64,000 nt of DNA, taken from contig JAQFWX010000123.1 of NCBI GenBank assembly GCA_027605045.1, positions 38,501 to 102,500 of the forward strand, written 5' to 3'. The notes under the pieces are model-generated. The model ran no database searches. It worked only from the letters and a program-made list of their open reading frames with translations, and was not told the DNA's origin. The stretch comes from Phallus indusiatus (lineage: Eukaryota; Basidiomycota; Agaricomycetes; Phallales; Phallaceae). Shown one piece after another: positions 1 to 11,552 of the stretch (its first letter is position 1; the number at the start of each line of letters is the position of its first letter). A program made the position numbers and the translations under genes.

Positions 1-2334
1 GATGAGCAAGCATAGTTTACCGATGACAAGTGTTAGACAAAGTAAGTGACCCTGAGCAAAGCAATCAACGAAACGACCTATGAAGGTAGAGTATGTGTCG
101 GTGGAAGACTTTATGAATAGAGAAAAGAAAAAAACAAAGTGAAGAAAGCGAGTAACTAAGAAAGGGTTAGGAAATCATCATAAATTAAGACCCAGACAGA
201 TCAAACCGGTATAGGTCAGAGAATAATGCACTGTCGTGCCAATACAGTCGCCCAAAGCTTGTGTACGAAAACTAGGTGGCGAACATAGAAGCGGCGAAAG
301 CAAAGACAAGAATGTGGTCTAAAAATCCATCAACATTCACCTGGCTACGTGTGGAATACGACACGTACATACCCGAACGTCATGTTAAAGGACCCGCATA
401 TCAGATCTTCGCTCGTCGTCTGCCAAACTCGTTCGTCAAGGAACAAGTAATGCTCATCATATCCGTGGGAACATTCGAAAGAGGACTCCACAGTTTGGTC
501 TTGAACATCTAACAGCTCGTCTTCTTGAGAACACCCTGAAATTTATGTCCTAACTCCGTCCCAAAACCTTCAACAACGCCCACCCTCTCCATCTCGACGA
601 ACGAAAGTGTGTTCCTGTCTCACGTCATCGAATCTCCCAACAGAATTGACAGATTGATACTACCATATAAGTAGTGTCTTTCATGGCAAGGTATTGTATG
701 AGACTTGAGGACTGTCTACCAATCAAGACTATTGAGGTGACGGAGACCCGAAAGAACCGTTACTTGTGTTCGCGATCATCGATGTACACATTGCCTTCTT
801 CGTTTCGTCAGAAGTTAATGTACGCCAGTTCATTTGGAATGGGCTTGCTGACCGCAACGCGCGTATTCAAAGCGAGAAAAGAACATAAATATGGTGTTGA
901 CGTGGATACGAAGAGAAGAACCAGGTTCGTTTCTTGAACGTAAGACATCCCTATAGCAGTGGGAGTGAGAATATAGGTATGGCCTTGACCGAGAATACTG
1001 ACCATCCACATCCGCATAAGATTATTGTTCTGAAGGCCTTCTTGATAAGCCATTCGTTCGAATCTGCCTTCTGGTTTATAGTCGTGCGATACCATGTGGC
1101 GACAGTACTTTCGAAAAGACATTCGCGGTTGGAAGGGGTCTGCTTAAGTAGGAGAGGCACTGAATCACGGGAGTTGAGACGATAGCGAGACGAAACATAC
1201 GGTTTGTGAACTGAGTATTGCATACTTTCGTTAAACCGAGTATGGGATTCGTGTCATACAGATTGGTCCGATTGCCCTATTCGAATGAGCTGCTATCATC
1301 TATCAATAAGACTCCGATAGAAAGTTGGGATGGCAGCGCCCATGTTGATCAAGGTCAAGTCATTATTGTCTTCCGAATGCAGACTCTTAAGGACGATTTG
1401 CGTGCATACCGTATAGCGACAGTGTCTTCTATAAATTAAGAAATGAACTAACCCATGATAAACCACTGTGATTGGATACGTGTACAAGCTCACAAAGATA
1501 AAGATACGACCAGGCCAACGAAGAAGCGTATGCGCATGCGAAGTACCCTTCTAACATATTCGGCGATATAATCTTGAAAGTTGACAATCGTGACAATTTC
1601 TTTCATGGAAACGTATCATAGATTTGAAGATCCTTTCCAATCTAAAACCAACTAAGACGCGTTAAGTATATATTCAACGACTGAAGGACAGGACTCACTC
1701 CCCGAAGTACCTACCAGCGGGTTCATGATGATTGAAGTTCAGGCTAGACTCCAGTGTTCGGCTCTTCTTGCCGCACCACATTACACTTGGCATCGTCCCA
1801 TCATATTTAGCGGGGTGAGTACTCTGGAATTGAATCGACGGGAATATGATTAACAATTAGATTGAAGATTACAGTCTTGGTTGGTTCCATCTGTTTGTTG
1901 ATCTCGCGAATGCAGTTGGCCAAGCGAAGAGGAAGGTGGCGTGTTTAAAAGATGTGAGAATTAGGATTGATTTATGGAAACATACAAACATGAATAGGAA
2001 ATCGCGACAGGCAAAAATATCTTCGTATTTAATTTTAGATCTTAAGTTATTGGAGTAAGGGCAAATTCGTTCAAAGCCGAGAACGTGTGTATAACATAAA
2101 AAATTATCAAATACTTTCCTTATGACAAGAATTCAAACCCTCTCAGCAATCGGGTATGCAGAATAATTCCATTTCCAAACCTCACTTTTCATTCCAAGGG
2201 AATCCGTATGTTCAAGCCGAGCCTGAAGGCTTCACCGGTATTGTACATATTGTGCGGATGAGATAATATCGCAAACTCAAACATAAAATGAAAAACACTT
2301 CGCGGAAGTTTCATTCTTCCCTTCCTTGGAAATA
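1..2334. other. Left-end stretch with no convincing gene
   Basis: Short open frames occur on both strands, but none shows a domain, a signal peptide or a coherent chain of exons. The only structure seen is a diverged repeat copy near 1300-1860 that is matched again at 4370-4810 (listed separately). The remainder is A+T-rich and reads as intergenic or decayed sequence. Confidence 0.5.
1300..1860. repeat. Old dispersed repeat, copy 1
   Basis: This stretch shares ordered islands with 4370-4810. They include the 'ttgggatggcagc' block (1325 and 4383), the 'atattcggcgat' block (about 1557 and 4648), 'aactaagacg/aattaagacg' followed by 'gaaggacag/gaagggcag', and a shared 'agactccag' block. Spacing is preserved to within about 100 bp, so this is an ancient duplication of roughly 0.5 kb. 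No intact coding frame is conserved between the copies. The original may have been non-coding or a now-dead gene. Confidence 0.5.
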
Positions 2335-3830
2335 TTATTTGGGAATACCCTCAATCGTTTGCTGCCTTTGCGCTGTACATAGGCACCGGCCAAAGAGCTT
2401 CGTTTGAGCAAGAAAGCAATTGGTTGAATCGAGTATGGGTGTTACAAAACAATAAATCATAATTTGCTTTTCTGAGTTTTCTTTACATACGCTGTACCCG
2501 CCCCCAATGACATCTAGGCCAAAACAATTCACTAACAGAACTCGAGAATAAAAGAAATTACTCGCCTTGCCGGAATTAAGGTTCTTGGTAGCGAATACCA
2601 ATTCCGTCGTCCCATTGGGTCCTTCTCCCACTTCCCAAACTGACGTTTCCAGTTTGTCTAAAAAATGTGATATCCATGTAAGCTGGAAGGGCTAAACTAA
2701 AATGGTACTGACCACCAAGTTTAACCGGACTCGTGAATCTACAACCGTACGCTTTTAGAGAATTGGCGTCATTATCACCAACAGCACCGACGATTCCACG
2801 AGCAATAAAACCGTAGGTACATAAACCATGTAGTATCGGACCACCAAAACCGGCCTTGATTCCAATCGCAGGTTCTGCCAAAGATTCTTCTACAAGCGCT
2901 TTACAGGTTAGGAGGGTGCTTCCATACCTATATGTAAAGCATTATAATCTCCGCTTAACCTATATATGGCGGCTTGATTTTCAGGTATGGTTTGAGTGAA
3001 GACATAGGATGGTTTACGATCTTTGGGAATGGGTTTGGTGGGGGGTGGACCAGCAATCGCTTTGCTAAATGGTTTATTGAGCGCCTTTGCGCCTACATGA
3101 AAAGACGATGTCTGTAAAAAGTTTTGAGTGTATTTTCAAGACGGTATGCGATGATAGTGCTGACAAACATCCTTGTGTACAATTCTCCCGAAGGTGATAT
3201 GATGGTGTTCTCTTGATCAACAATAATACCGGATTCTATTTATTGTCAGTAGCCGCTAGTGTAAAAAGGACGATATGACTTACTATTTTCATGAACACCC
3301 ACAACTCTTCGTTTGAGTGTCCATCCTTCACCGCCTGTTAGAGGCAACGGCTTCAAAATTTGAATGTATTGTGAACCATGGACCTTTTTCCATTTCAGAT
3401 GAAAAAGTGATATAATACAGTTATATAGTTACCACTCGGTCTGGGTTGAATGCAGGTAATCCTTCAACGGGTTTACCTCGGTTACCAAACATTTCGCGAA
3501 AATTTATTATATCCTGTTTGTCAACTTTATCAAGCATAAGATTTTCGTGTACCTTGCAATAATAAATCTTGACTGACGTTTGAACGGAAGAACTACGGGA
3601 TACGTGGGAAATGCAGCAAAGTTCTTGTCTGACCAGCATATCACATTAGCGGGGGTTGTTCGCCCTTAATTTACAACCTCATACCCAGTTCTACGGGTGT
3701 TTAACATTTCAAATCTGTGAAAAATACGTAGACCAAATACCGTATACAATATTCAAGTCATCTTTAGTGGCTCCAATTCCTAGAGCGTACAGCAATAAAT
3801 CACGTTGATTCCAAGAAACCTATGCTCGTA
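2335..3830 (-). CDS. Peroxisomal MaoC-type enoyl-CoA hydratase (hydratase 2 family)
   Basis: Read on the minus strand through several short introns, the exons give the two hotdog halves of a (3R)-hydroxyacyl-CoA dehydratase. This is the hydratase 2 step of peroxisomal beta-oxidation, as in the C-terminal part of fungal Fox2 and HSD17B4. An N-terminal exon near 3725-3790 reads SWNQRDLLLYALGIGA. The next reads REMFGNRGKPVEGLPAFNPD (about 3430-3520), then QILKPLPLTGGEGWTLKRR (about 3300-3360). The catalytic half carries YRLSGDYNALHI (about 2940-2980) and GFGGPILHGLCTYGF (about 2810-2855), with the conserved D/N and H of the hydratase-2 motif. The family call is firm. The initiator methionine was not found, lying upstream of about 3830, and the C-terminal end after 2580 is less certain. 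No PTS1 tripeptide is evident at the stop used (2335). Confidence 0.85.
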
Positions 3831-4149
3831 ATTTAGCTCAGTTTCGGTTATTATGAATAATTGATTTTGCACGCACAGGGAGGTCTTCATACTGATGCCC
3901 TACTGCTTTGCCTAGATCAAACGACATGGAAGATGAGTTCAAGGGATGCGGGGATAGTCACGCGCTCACGTGTTTTCGAACTCGGCAAGCGTCGTGCCCT
4001 ATATAAGCGGTTTGAGCTCGGGTACTTACTGAGCGCTTTAGTTAGTTTACTCAGGAGCAATCGTCATCTTGATTTTGATTCATTAAACAAATACAGGGAT
4101 CATACAACGAAAGATCACGGTATTTCTAAATAAAATTTTACAATTGCAG

Positions 4150-4290
4150 GTTGTGCGCTGCAGCCTGCAGAAAACCCATACAAACCTTCAGCTCCCAGCT
4201 CTCGCATAGCAAAAATCACTTCATCCAGACTTTTATGTGTATCCACGTTAGAGCATCTAATGACCAAAACTTCAATTCTTGTCAGTACTG
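4150..4290 (-). pseudogene. F-box/LRR protein C-terminal relic
   Basis: The minus strand of about 4180-4255 translates as SNVDTHKSLDEVIFAMRELG. This matches the last 30 or so residues of the intact F-box gene at 11553-13127, which has SNVDTHKDPNEVLSALRGLG. The nucleotide block 'ttatgtgtatccacgttag' is identical in both. Nothing upstream restores the rest of the protein, so this is a 3' fragment left by a duplication or deletion. Confidence 0.7.
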
Positions 4291-4369
4291 ACCGGTGACC
4301 GGCCGTGCATTGACGCTAGTGCCAAAGTGTTTTGGTCATTTGCTATTTGAATAAACTATGATCAGGGCT

Positions 4370-4810
4370 TCAACCAAAAAATTGGGATGGCAGCACAGAC
4401 GTTGATACAATCGTTCATTGTCCATTAAAAATGCTGACTCGAGGCGATTTGCGTATACGTTTCTGCTGTACAACTCGAACGACAGAGAAGGACCTAACAA
4501 ACCATATATAAGTGAATATCTCTGAGATAAATAAGTGCGAGAAAAGGACAAACCCAGTGACCTATACCGTATATATTATTACCTTGGAAATAAAGATGCA
4601 CCCAAATTAGGAAAGCGTACGCAAAGCATGATCAGATTATCCTACCATATTCGGCGATGTAATCTTAATTACTACTTCAACTTTAGGGAGAATATGATAA
4701 TCTAGAAATAATTTTTTAGTCAAAACTAATTAAGACGTGTTAGAGATATGCTGAAGGGCAGAAACCCACCTCCGACCGTGGTAAATAGACTCCAGATTTC
4801 AATGCTCGAC
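4370..4810. repeat. Old dispersed repeat, copy 2
   Basis: Counterpart of the 1300-1860 copy, with the same ordered islands. It lies immediately beside the F-box relic at 4150-4290, so the repeat and the relic may have been carried by one duplicated segment. No conserved reading frame is seen. Confidence 0.5.
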
Positions 4811-5227
4811 CTTTGGTGATGAGATTATTGCCATTCGGATGCATTTCAGAATGTTGTTTGTTTGATACCAGACGCATAAATCCCCGACTTAGTAGTAGTC
4901 AAAGAGCTTTCATCGTGAATGTGATTGGAATCAGCTTGAAATTTTTCGGTGACGTCCCGTGACTGTGATGACTTGCCGAGCGCCCGGAACCTTTTCCTCA
5001 ATTTGTTGAACTTGAATGTGACGCTCATGCACATGCACACCAAAATAGCGAGTATCAATTGAAATCAATCAAGCTATCAAGCTTTCCAGCTCAAGGTTCA
5101 AATCCGCCTCAAGGCACCTCTTGAACAAGACAAGCTTTTGCCTTCACAAACCTTGATCACAGTACTCAGTATTCTCCCTGTATCGTGCTCCTCAGGCTTA
5201 TAACAAGTGTCTTAACGAGAATCTCAC
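4811..5227. promoter_or_regulatory. Region upstream of the NLR gene with a TATA-like element
   Basis: No gene is supported here. 'gtataaaaatat' at about 5238-5249 is a good TATA-like element about 30 bp before the first recognisable C2-coding sequence (about 5273). If it is the core promoter, transcription would start near 5268, which leaves no in-frame ATG for the C2 frame. The first exon or a start upstream of this element therefore remains unresolved. Confidence 0.3.
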
Positions 5228-8200
5228 ATGACGGAAGGTATAAAAATATCTGGTAACTTGTAACTTCAGTCTTTGTTCAAAGATTCTCCGTTCACCTCAC
5301 TCGGGACTCTTCTGAACAAAGATATTGATTTGTTTAATCCTCCAATCTCATGGGAAGGAAATTCCAAGTTCGAATTAGAAATCAAGTACAACAGCAAGGC
5401 GGCAACCACAACGCAAAGCGCAATTGGGAAAAGAGATCAGGACAACAATCGTATAATCTGGGACGAGTCCTTCGTTTTGTATGTCATGATATTTCAATTT
5501 TCATCTTACATCTTACATCTGCGATTCAGTGCCGGTGATATCACTGACCACATTTTTCTGATTTTTACTGTCCGGAGTAAGCGAGCTCTAAAAAAGAATA
5601 TCATAGTTGGCTCGTGCGAACACCAGGCCATTAACCTACTCGAAAAAAACAGTTCTGGTCAGTCATGTTACTGAAAACATTGGAAAACACTGTCGTTAGT
5701 CTTTTATTTACACGATTTCAGGTTTTTGCAAATTAGACGTCGTCGGAGAGTGTCATTTGACGTTCAACATCAGAAAAATACCTGCGCTTAACGTCGTTTC
5801 CGAAGTGATAGGAAAAGCATCGGCAGGATTAGGAAATTTACCGACTCTGGAAGCATCAGCCGAGGCTGCCAATGTTATCATTCCTGTGGCACAGTTCTAC
5901 AATGATAATGAGAAGACCTGGTTGTCATTTCTTGACACATTCAAGGCTTTTATGAAAGTAATGGATAGTGTTTCCGAGGTAGCCCCGTCAGCAAGCATAC
6001 CTCTACTCTTCTCTAAAACCTTTTTAGATAAATATATACGTGCAATCAGCGTGGAGTGTTCTATCTATTATTCCGAAGGTAAAAGCATGCTCTTTCTCTC
6101 TCAAACATATATAGACTGAGCTTGCAAGACTATTCTCGCGAAAAAAAATCGTGATGACAAAGTTAAACAGTTATGCGAAAAGTTAAAGGACATCTACGAA
6201 TATATTATTATGGACGCGGAACGACTTCGAGAGCTTATTACGACCCAGCCTACAACTCAGTCCACAAACACGAACTGGTCTGCAGCCCGCTGGTCTACAA
6301 TCCTTCCCACGCTGATACAACAAACCATTGAATGCGCACATTTTATCAAAGCGTACGGTACGGAAAATACAGGTTGTGTTTCTCTCATGATCGCGGGATC
6401 GTGCAATCAGGTCTGATGTTGAAGTTCTAGCCAAAAACATAGTCAAGGCATTTGGCGGGAGTGTGGATGGCAAAATTCAAGCCTTCAACGACAAACTGGA
6501 CCACCTTATCAAGGTGATGACGGATTCGGTCAATCTTGAAACTGGGATTGTAACACTTCGCGTGTCTGAAAAGATCAGTGAACATAGTGTGTTAATCATT
6601 GAAGTTTGTATATTATTCTTCATCGATGACCTTGATTTCATAAGATGAATTGACATTGCTCGGGGATCTGCCCTACGACCCTGACGCTGGATTTTTCCCT
6701 AAGAAACGATGTTTACCAGGGACTCGCCAGACGTTGATAAAGGAAATATTAGAATGGATCAACGACGACTCGGACAACTTGCCACAAATTCTGGTACTGA
6801 GTGGACAGGCCGGAGTAGGAAAATCCTCAGTGGCGCATACCATCGCTGGAACATTTCAGAAACAGAACCGACTCGGATCCATGTTTTGTTTTAACAGGAG
6901 TTTCCCGGACCGGCGCAATTGTCTCTTTAGCACCATATCTCGTGACCTGGCTGACACTGACACCCTTTGGCGGAAAGAATTAGTGAAGGTTATCGATAAA
7001 TCTGCGGTTCGGAAAAAGAGGGATGCCGAAACGCAGTTTGAGGAGCTGATACTTAAACCTTCGGAAAACGTGACGACTATTGGATCTGTTGTTATCGTTG
7101 TGGACGCGTTGGATGAGAGTGGAGATCGTACTGAACGAGAGGAAGTTTTGGATATTCTCTTCAACAGATGGACCAAGCTTCCAAAAAATTATCGTATGGT
7201 TGTTACCACTCGCCCTGAACAGGACATCGAGGCTCAGTGTCAAAAATTCAATATCCCATGTAAACGGATGGGTGATGTTGATGCAAAGGAAACACGTCGC
7301 GATATCAAAGCCTATTTGTCCAATCGTCTGGATTCAATATCGTCAACTCTGGACGGCATAGACGAAAATTGGCGCGACGTGTTAACTAACCGTGCCGAAG
7401 GTCTTTTCCAATGGGCTCAGACAGCCTGCCAATTCATTAATCCCACTTCGCAACGTTCACAAATCATCAAGAAGAAATGGAAAACCTGTATCTCAAACTC
7501 GTCTTCATCATTATATGGACTTTATCGTCAAATCATCTCAAACCAGTCGGAAGCCGAGGACGATGACTTTGCCGAAGATTTTAGCGCGATCGTAGGCGCG
7601 ATTATAACTGCGCGGGAACCCTTATCTATAGATGCATTACAAAATATCTTTGATGATATTGAAGATATCAAGTCGATTCTCAATCCCTTCGGTTCTTTTT
7701 TCGTTGGCGTCCATGATTCGTCTACTCCGGTGCGACCTATCCATACCTCTTTATTCGATTTTTTCACCTCCAGAAAAATCGCTAAAGAAGACAACGAGTA
7801 CTATGTTGACACATTGAACCAAAGCCGGATCACGCTTGGTTGTCTTAAACTGATGAATCGGATGCTCTGCTTCAATATCTGTAGGCTCGAGACATCTCAC
7901 AAGTCCAATGAAGATGTGCCTGATTTTGATTCACGCGTCAAGAAGGCCATTCCGCCGCACTTGTCGTATTCGTGTCGGTTCTGGGCTTTTCATCTCCAGT
8001 GGTCAGTTCGTAGCGAGAAAGTCATTCGCGAAGTCCGGGAATTAATGGATGATCATCTGTTATATTATTTTGAGGCGCTCAGTTTATTAAAAGCGGTTCA
8101 GCGTGGTCGTATGGCAATGCAAGAAATAGCGGATAGGTATAAAGTGGGTGATCTTTGACCTGTCGCATATTTGATGGCTGAATCAAGTGGTAGGATGCAG

Positions 8201-10804
8201 ACAGTGACCTGGTCATGGATGCGCTGGATGCATTGGGGTTTGCAACTGATTTTGGAGACATAATGATGACGAGCACACCCCATCTTTACATCTCTGCACT
8301 TCCCTTCGCCCCTCATGATTCATTTGTGTCTAGAAAGTACCTTGGGAGGTATCCTGGATTAATTACGTTCAATGCTGGTCAACCTGTCGGCTCTTCGCGA
8401 AAAATGGGACTTAGGCTGGCACCTCCATTCACGTGGTTTACCGGATCGTTCGCTTTTTGCCGCAAAGCCAGCTATGTCGCATTTGCATCTGCTCAATATG
8501 AAGTCCGGATAATGAACTACATAACCAAAGAGCAGATTGTGACACAGGTACCCCGGGAAGCTATTGAAGAGCCTAACTTTCGTCCCTCGGATAATATATT
8601 GCCGCATGTCCGCGAAATCGTATTTTCACTTGTAGATGAATTGGTTTACTGTTGTCTTGGGGATAGTAACGTCCTGGTATTGGATGTATGGAATAATGAA
8701 ACAAGCATAGAGAGATACGAGGAGATGGTCGGTGTTGGTTGTCATCGTGGTGCTTTATCTTCGGACGGGCGCTTTGTAATTTGGCAGACAAAAGAGGGAG
8801 TCGTTCTAATTGACCGAACCAGTCGCCAGATTGTTAAACGCTTCGAAAAGTCATGTCGTTTCTCTTCAATTTCTCCCAACGGAGAATGGATTGCCCTTTG
8901 TAGCCACGATGACAACACGATCCGTGATCTGGGTTCCCTCTCTGAAGCTGACATACACTCCACGATCTGGAATCCTCCGAAGTACTCTGTGTACACGTGG
9001 AATACTCGGACACAATCGCAGCGCATCGTTCCCTACTATGCCTTGAGGGATAATAATCTGGTACTCACTGACAACTACATTGCTTGTCAGAAAGATGACA
9101 AAACGATAGAGATCTGGGAGTTACGGACAAACACCAAAATCACCGAAATTCAACACTGGTCATATATCACGAACTTCCACTTTTCCCCCGATGATCAATA
9201 TTTCCTTGTAACCTCCACTGGCATGTACTTGGTTTGGACTGTGTCTACAGGGGAATTAATCAATCGAGCCTATCTAGACGATATCGACCAGTGTTTAAGG
9301 TTCTCGCATGATTCCAAATTGATTGCATTGCTCGTTCGTAACTCCAGCTCCTTATTCGATGAACGTGAGACAAAATTCTACGTCCGACAATGGGATAAAT
9401 CTATAGAACTGGATCGCTCGTATGGCAATGTTGACATTAGGGATGTGTACGAAATTTGGCTGCGGGGTTCATATCTTATTCTTCGGTATAAGTCGATTCT
9501 CGATCAATATCACCTCCAGATCTCGGACATTACGACAACGAACGTGATTATTTTTGAAACTGGACTTGGAAACGATGGACGCGTCAGTGCTTTTCCAGAC
9601 GAGGAAAACGTGTGTGTTGCGTATTGCGACAACAGTCGCGGACTCTGTCTCTGGAACAACAAAGAAGGCGAGATCGTGTTAGATGGATCAGTCCGATTAA
9701 CTGCGCTCGTGTGTTCGGACAAATATCTTATTTCTGGGCACGGCAGAACCATCACGATATGGGATAGTTGTACCCGCAAATTGGTTCGTAATCCAATCAA
9801 TATGCTATATAAACTGAATTCCCTTCTCCCCGTGCGAGGTGCCCGCTTTGCCATCATTTATGACGATACAGCGGAAGTTCGGGATTGCGAATCGGGTGAC
9901 AAAGTAGGGGAAACGTTTACAACCCGTTATTCCGAGTCCCCAATTGTTGTTTCTGTCAACCCGAAACATGTCATATGCATGTCGCACGACGGTGTCGATA
10001 TATTGGATCTAACGGGAGCAAGAGTGTGCACGATTCCATTCTCATGCCATAAAAATCGAGGATCCCTCAATGGGAAGTATATGGGATGGATTGATAACGG
10101 AGAACTTAACCTCTTCGATGTTGACACCGAAACGATACTCACTGGCCCTTCGTTAGATCAACCAGTCGAGGACTTTTGGATTTCCGACGACTCAAAACGT
10201 ATTATGATTATAACAATACTGTCCAAAACAGGATTAAGGAATCGTCGGACAAACGTCAGACCGAGGTTTCTATATATCTGGGACATAGAAACCAAAAACA
10301 TGATCACCAAAACAACTCAATGTCTGTTTCATATAAAAAGTCTAGTTTTGAGAAAAAGACATCTGGTTGTTCTAAATGGCCCGCCCTACCAATGTTATGT
10401 CTGGGACTTGGATACATTGGAAAGAATGTCTACTGTGTACAACGTTCCTCCATTAGCTGCCGATGGTTCCGACATTGAGGGGTAAGTTTAGTTTTACTTA
10501 CATTCAATGGACTACACTGAAAGACACACTCAGAACACCGGTATCAAACAAGACGGAGACGTTGGAATACGCATTAATGGCCTGGAAAAAAGCTTCACTC
10601 TCCGCTTTCGCTATAATGGATCGCGATGGATGGGTTTGGGGTTTGCAGAATGAGCTTTTGTTTTGGGTTCCAAAAAAGACAAGAAATCTGTTCTGGTTTC
10701 CAGGCATGACGCATATACCATATCCAAACTTTACAAAACTAAGTTTCACTAATTTCGTACATGGTTCTGATTGGACAAAATGTACTAGATCCGGAAACGA
10801 CTAA
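5228..10804 (+). CDS. C2-NACHT-WD40 NLR-type STAND NTPase
   Basis: A large fungal NLR. Such proteins are signal-responsive NTPases tied to non-self recognition and programmed cell death. Readable exons: (start unresolved)-5478, 5530-5657, 5722-6078, 6121-6372, 6425-6586, 6645-8143, 8194-10481 and 10534-10804. All seven introns are 42-64 nt, GT-AG and keep frame. A C2-like domain (about 5300-5790, with WDESFVF at the expected core strand) is followed by a helical linker (5760-6640). The NACHT domain has Walker A GQAGVGKSS (about 6802) and a Walker-B-like VVIVVDALDES (about 7090). A long WD40-type beta-propeller region follows (8194-10481). The last exon ends with the family's conserved tail, FVHGSDWTKC. 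Two donors (6578 or 6587) are possible before the NACHT exon. The ATG at 5228 is a placeholder, because only a very short intron would join it to the C2 frame. Apart from that missing start, no disabling mutation was found. Confidence 0.85.
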
Positions 10805-10857
10805 ATTCCATTTTCAAAAAATGTGGTTTTTATAAAGCATCGGATTCAATATGTAAT

Positions 10858-11275
10858 TTATATTATATACCAGAATTTGCTTTCACATGTCTGTGTCCTA
10901 TGTCCACCCACGCTGGAACACCATATTATTTCTAAAATCTCAGTTCCCGTCGACACAACCAAGTTATAGAGGATGTCGAATGAGATATTACAAACTGCCA
11001 AAATGAGCGTTTTGAGTCGTAAGTCATCTGGGAGAGAAGCTAACGCCTCGGTGTCGCAGTTGGTTAACACGAGCGTATGGAGACAAGGAAACGCCTTCGG
11101 TACGTTCAAGTCTGGTGTGGTGAAAAACTTTCAAGCCTGAAATTTGAGTGTCAGGTGCTGTATTTGGGGCATGCCGCGAAACAATTCGAGAACGGGAGAA
11201 TAGTCAATTATATGGAGTTCGGGACATCTAGAGATGACGGTAAATTGAAGATCGCGACAGTTAATTTCTTTTCAT
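10858..11275 (-). pseudogene. F-box/LRR paralog fragment with an in-frame stop
   Basis: The minus strand encodes PKAFPCLHTLVLTNCDTEAL and then DLRLKTLILAVCNISFDILY. These align with the C-terminal LRR-like part of the neighbouring intact F-box gene (AFPYLHSFALIKCGTEGL and DLRVEKLILGYCKISFDVLY). Upstream residues up to about 11270 (LQFTVISRCPELHIIDYSPV) also fit, but a TGA interrupts the frame at about 11140. No F-box is present. This is a truncated, decayed duplicate. Confidence 0.75.
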
Positions 11276-11289
11276 CGGTCTTTTGTACC

Positions 11290-11507
11290 TGACATCCTAT
11301 TTCATTTATCTCGCTAATATCATTATTTGTGTATACTGCTGTAACACAGATCATGCAGTATTGTAAAGGACTCAGGTTGGTCGCAATGAGGTGGTCACAG
11401 GCTTGAGCTAATCCAGCTTGCGAATTACCTGCGGCATACATAGCTGGCAAGAGTTCGGGAACAATAGTACCAACAATGAAAAGCAAAAAGCAAGCAAATT
11501 TTCTCAA
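11290..11507 (-). CDS. Possible small secreted protein, unknown family
   Basis: The start MRKFACFLLFIVGTIVPELL at 11507 gives a positively charged N-terminus and a hydrophobic core typical of a signal peptide. About 40 residues with three cysteines follow (ACDHL, YCMICV). A GTATAC donor sits within the sequence reading VTAVYT (about 11335), so the 3' end may lie in another exon. The open frame runs on into the adjacent F-box pseudogene, which argues against using its full length. I do not recognise the family. The signal peptide is the main support and could be chance. Confidence 0.3.
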
Positions 11508-11552
11508 AATATATACTTCTAAAAATTCTATACAAGCTGGTGCGTTACAGAG

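Noticed and set aside
4846..5058. Minus-strand 70-codon frame with a hydrophobic N-terminus
   Set aside because: Begins in the putative NLR promoter region and has no homology or splice partners. The hydrophobic start alone is not enough.
6373..6424. Apparent frameshift in the NLR linker
   Set aside because: A 52-nt GT-AG intron (6373-6424, acceptor ttgaag) joins the two frames in phase, so no mutation is needed. A 38-nt alternative ending at 6410 was tried and does not keep frame.
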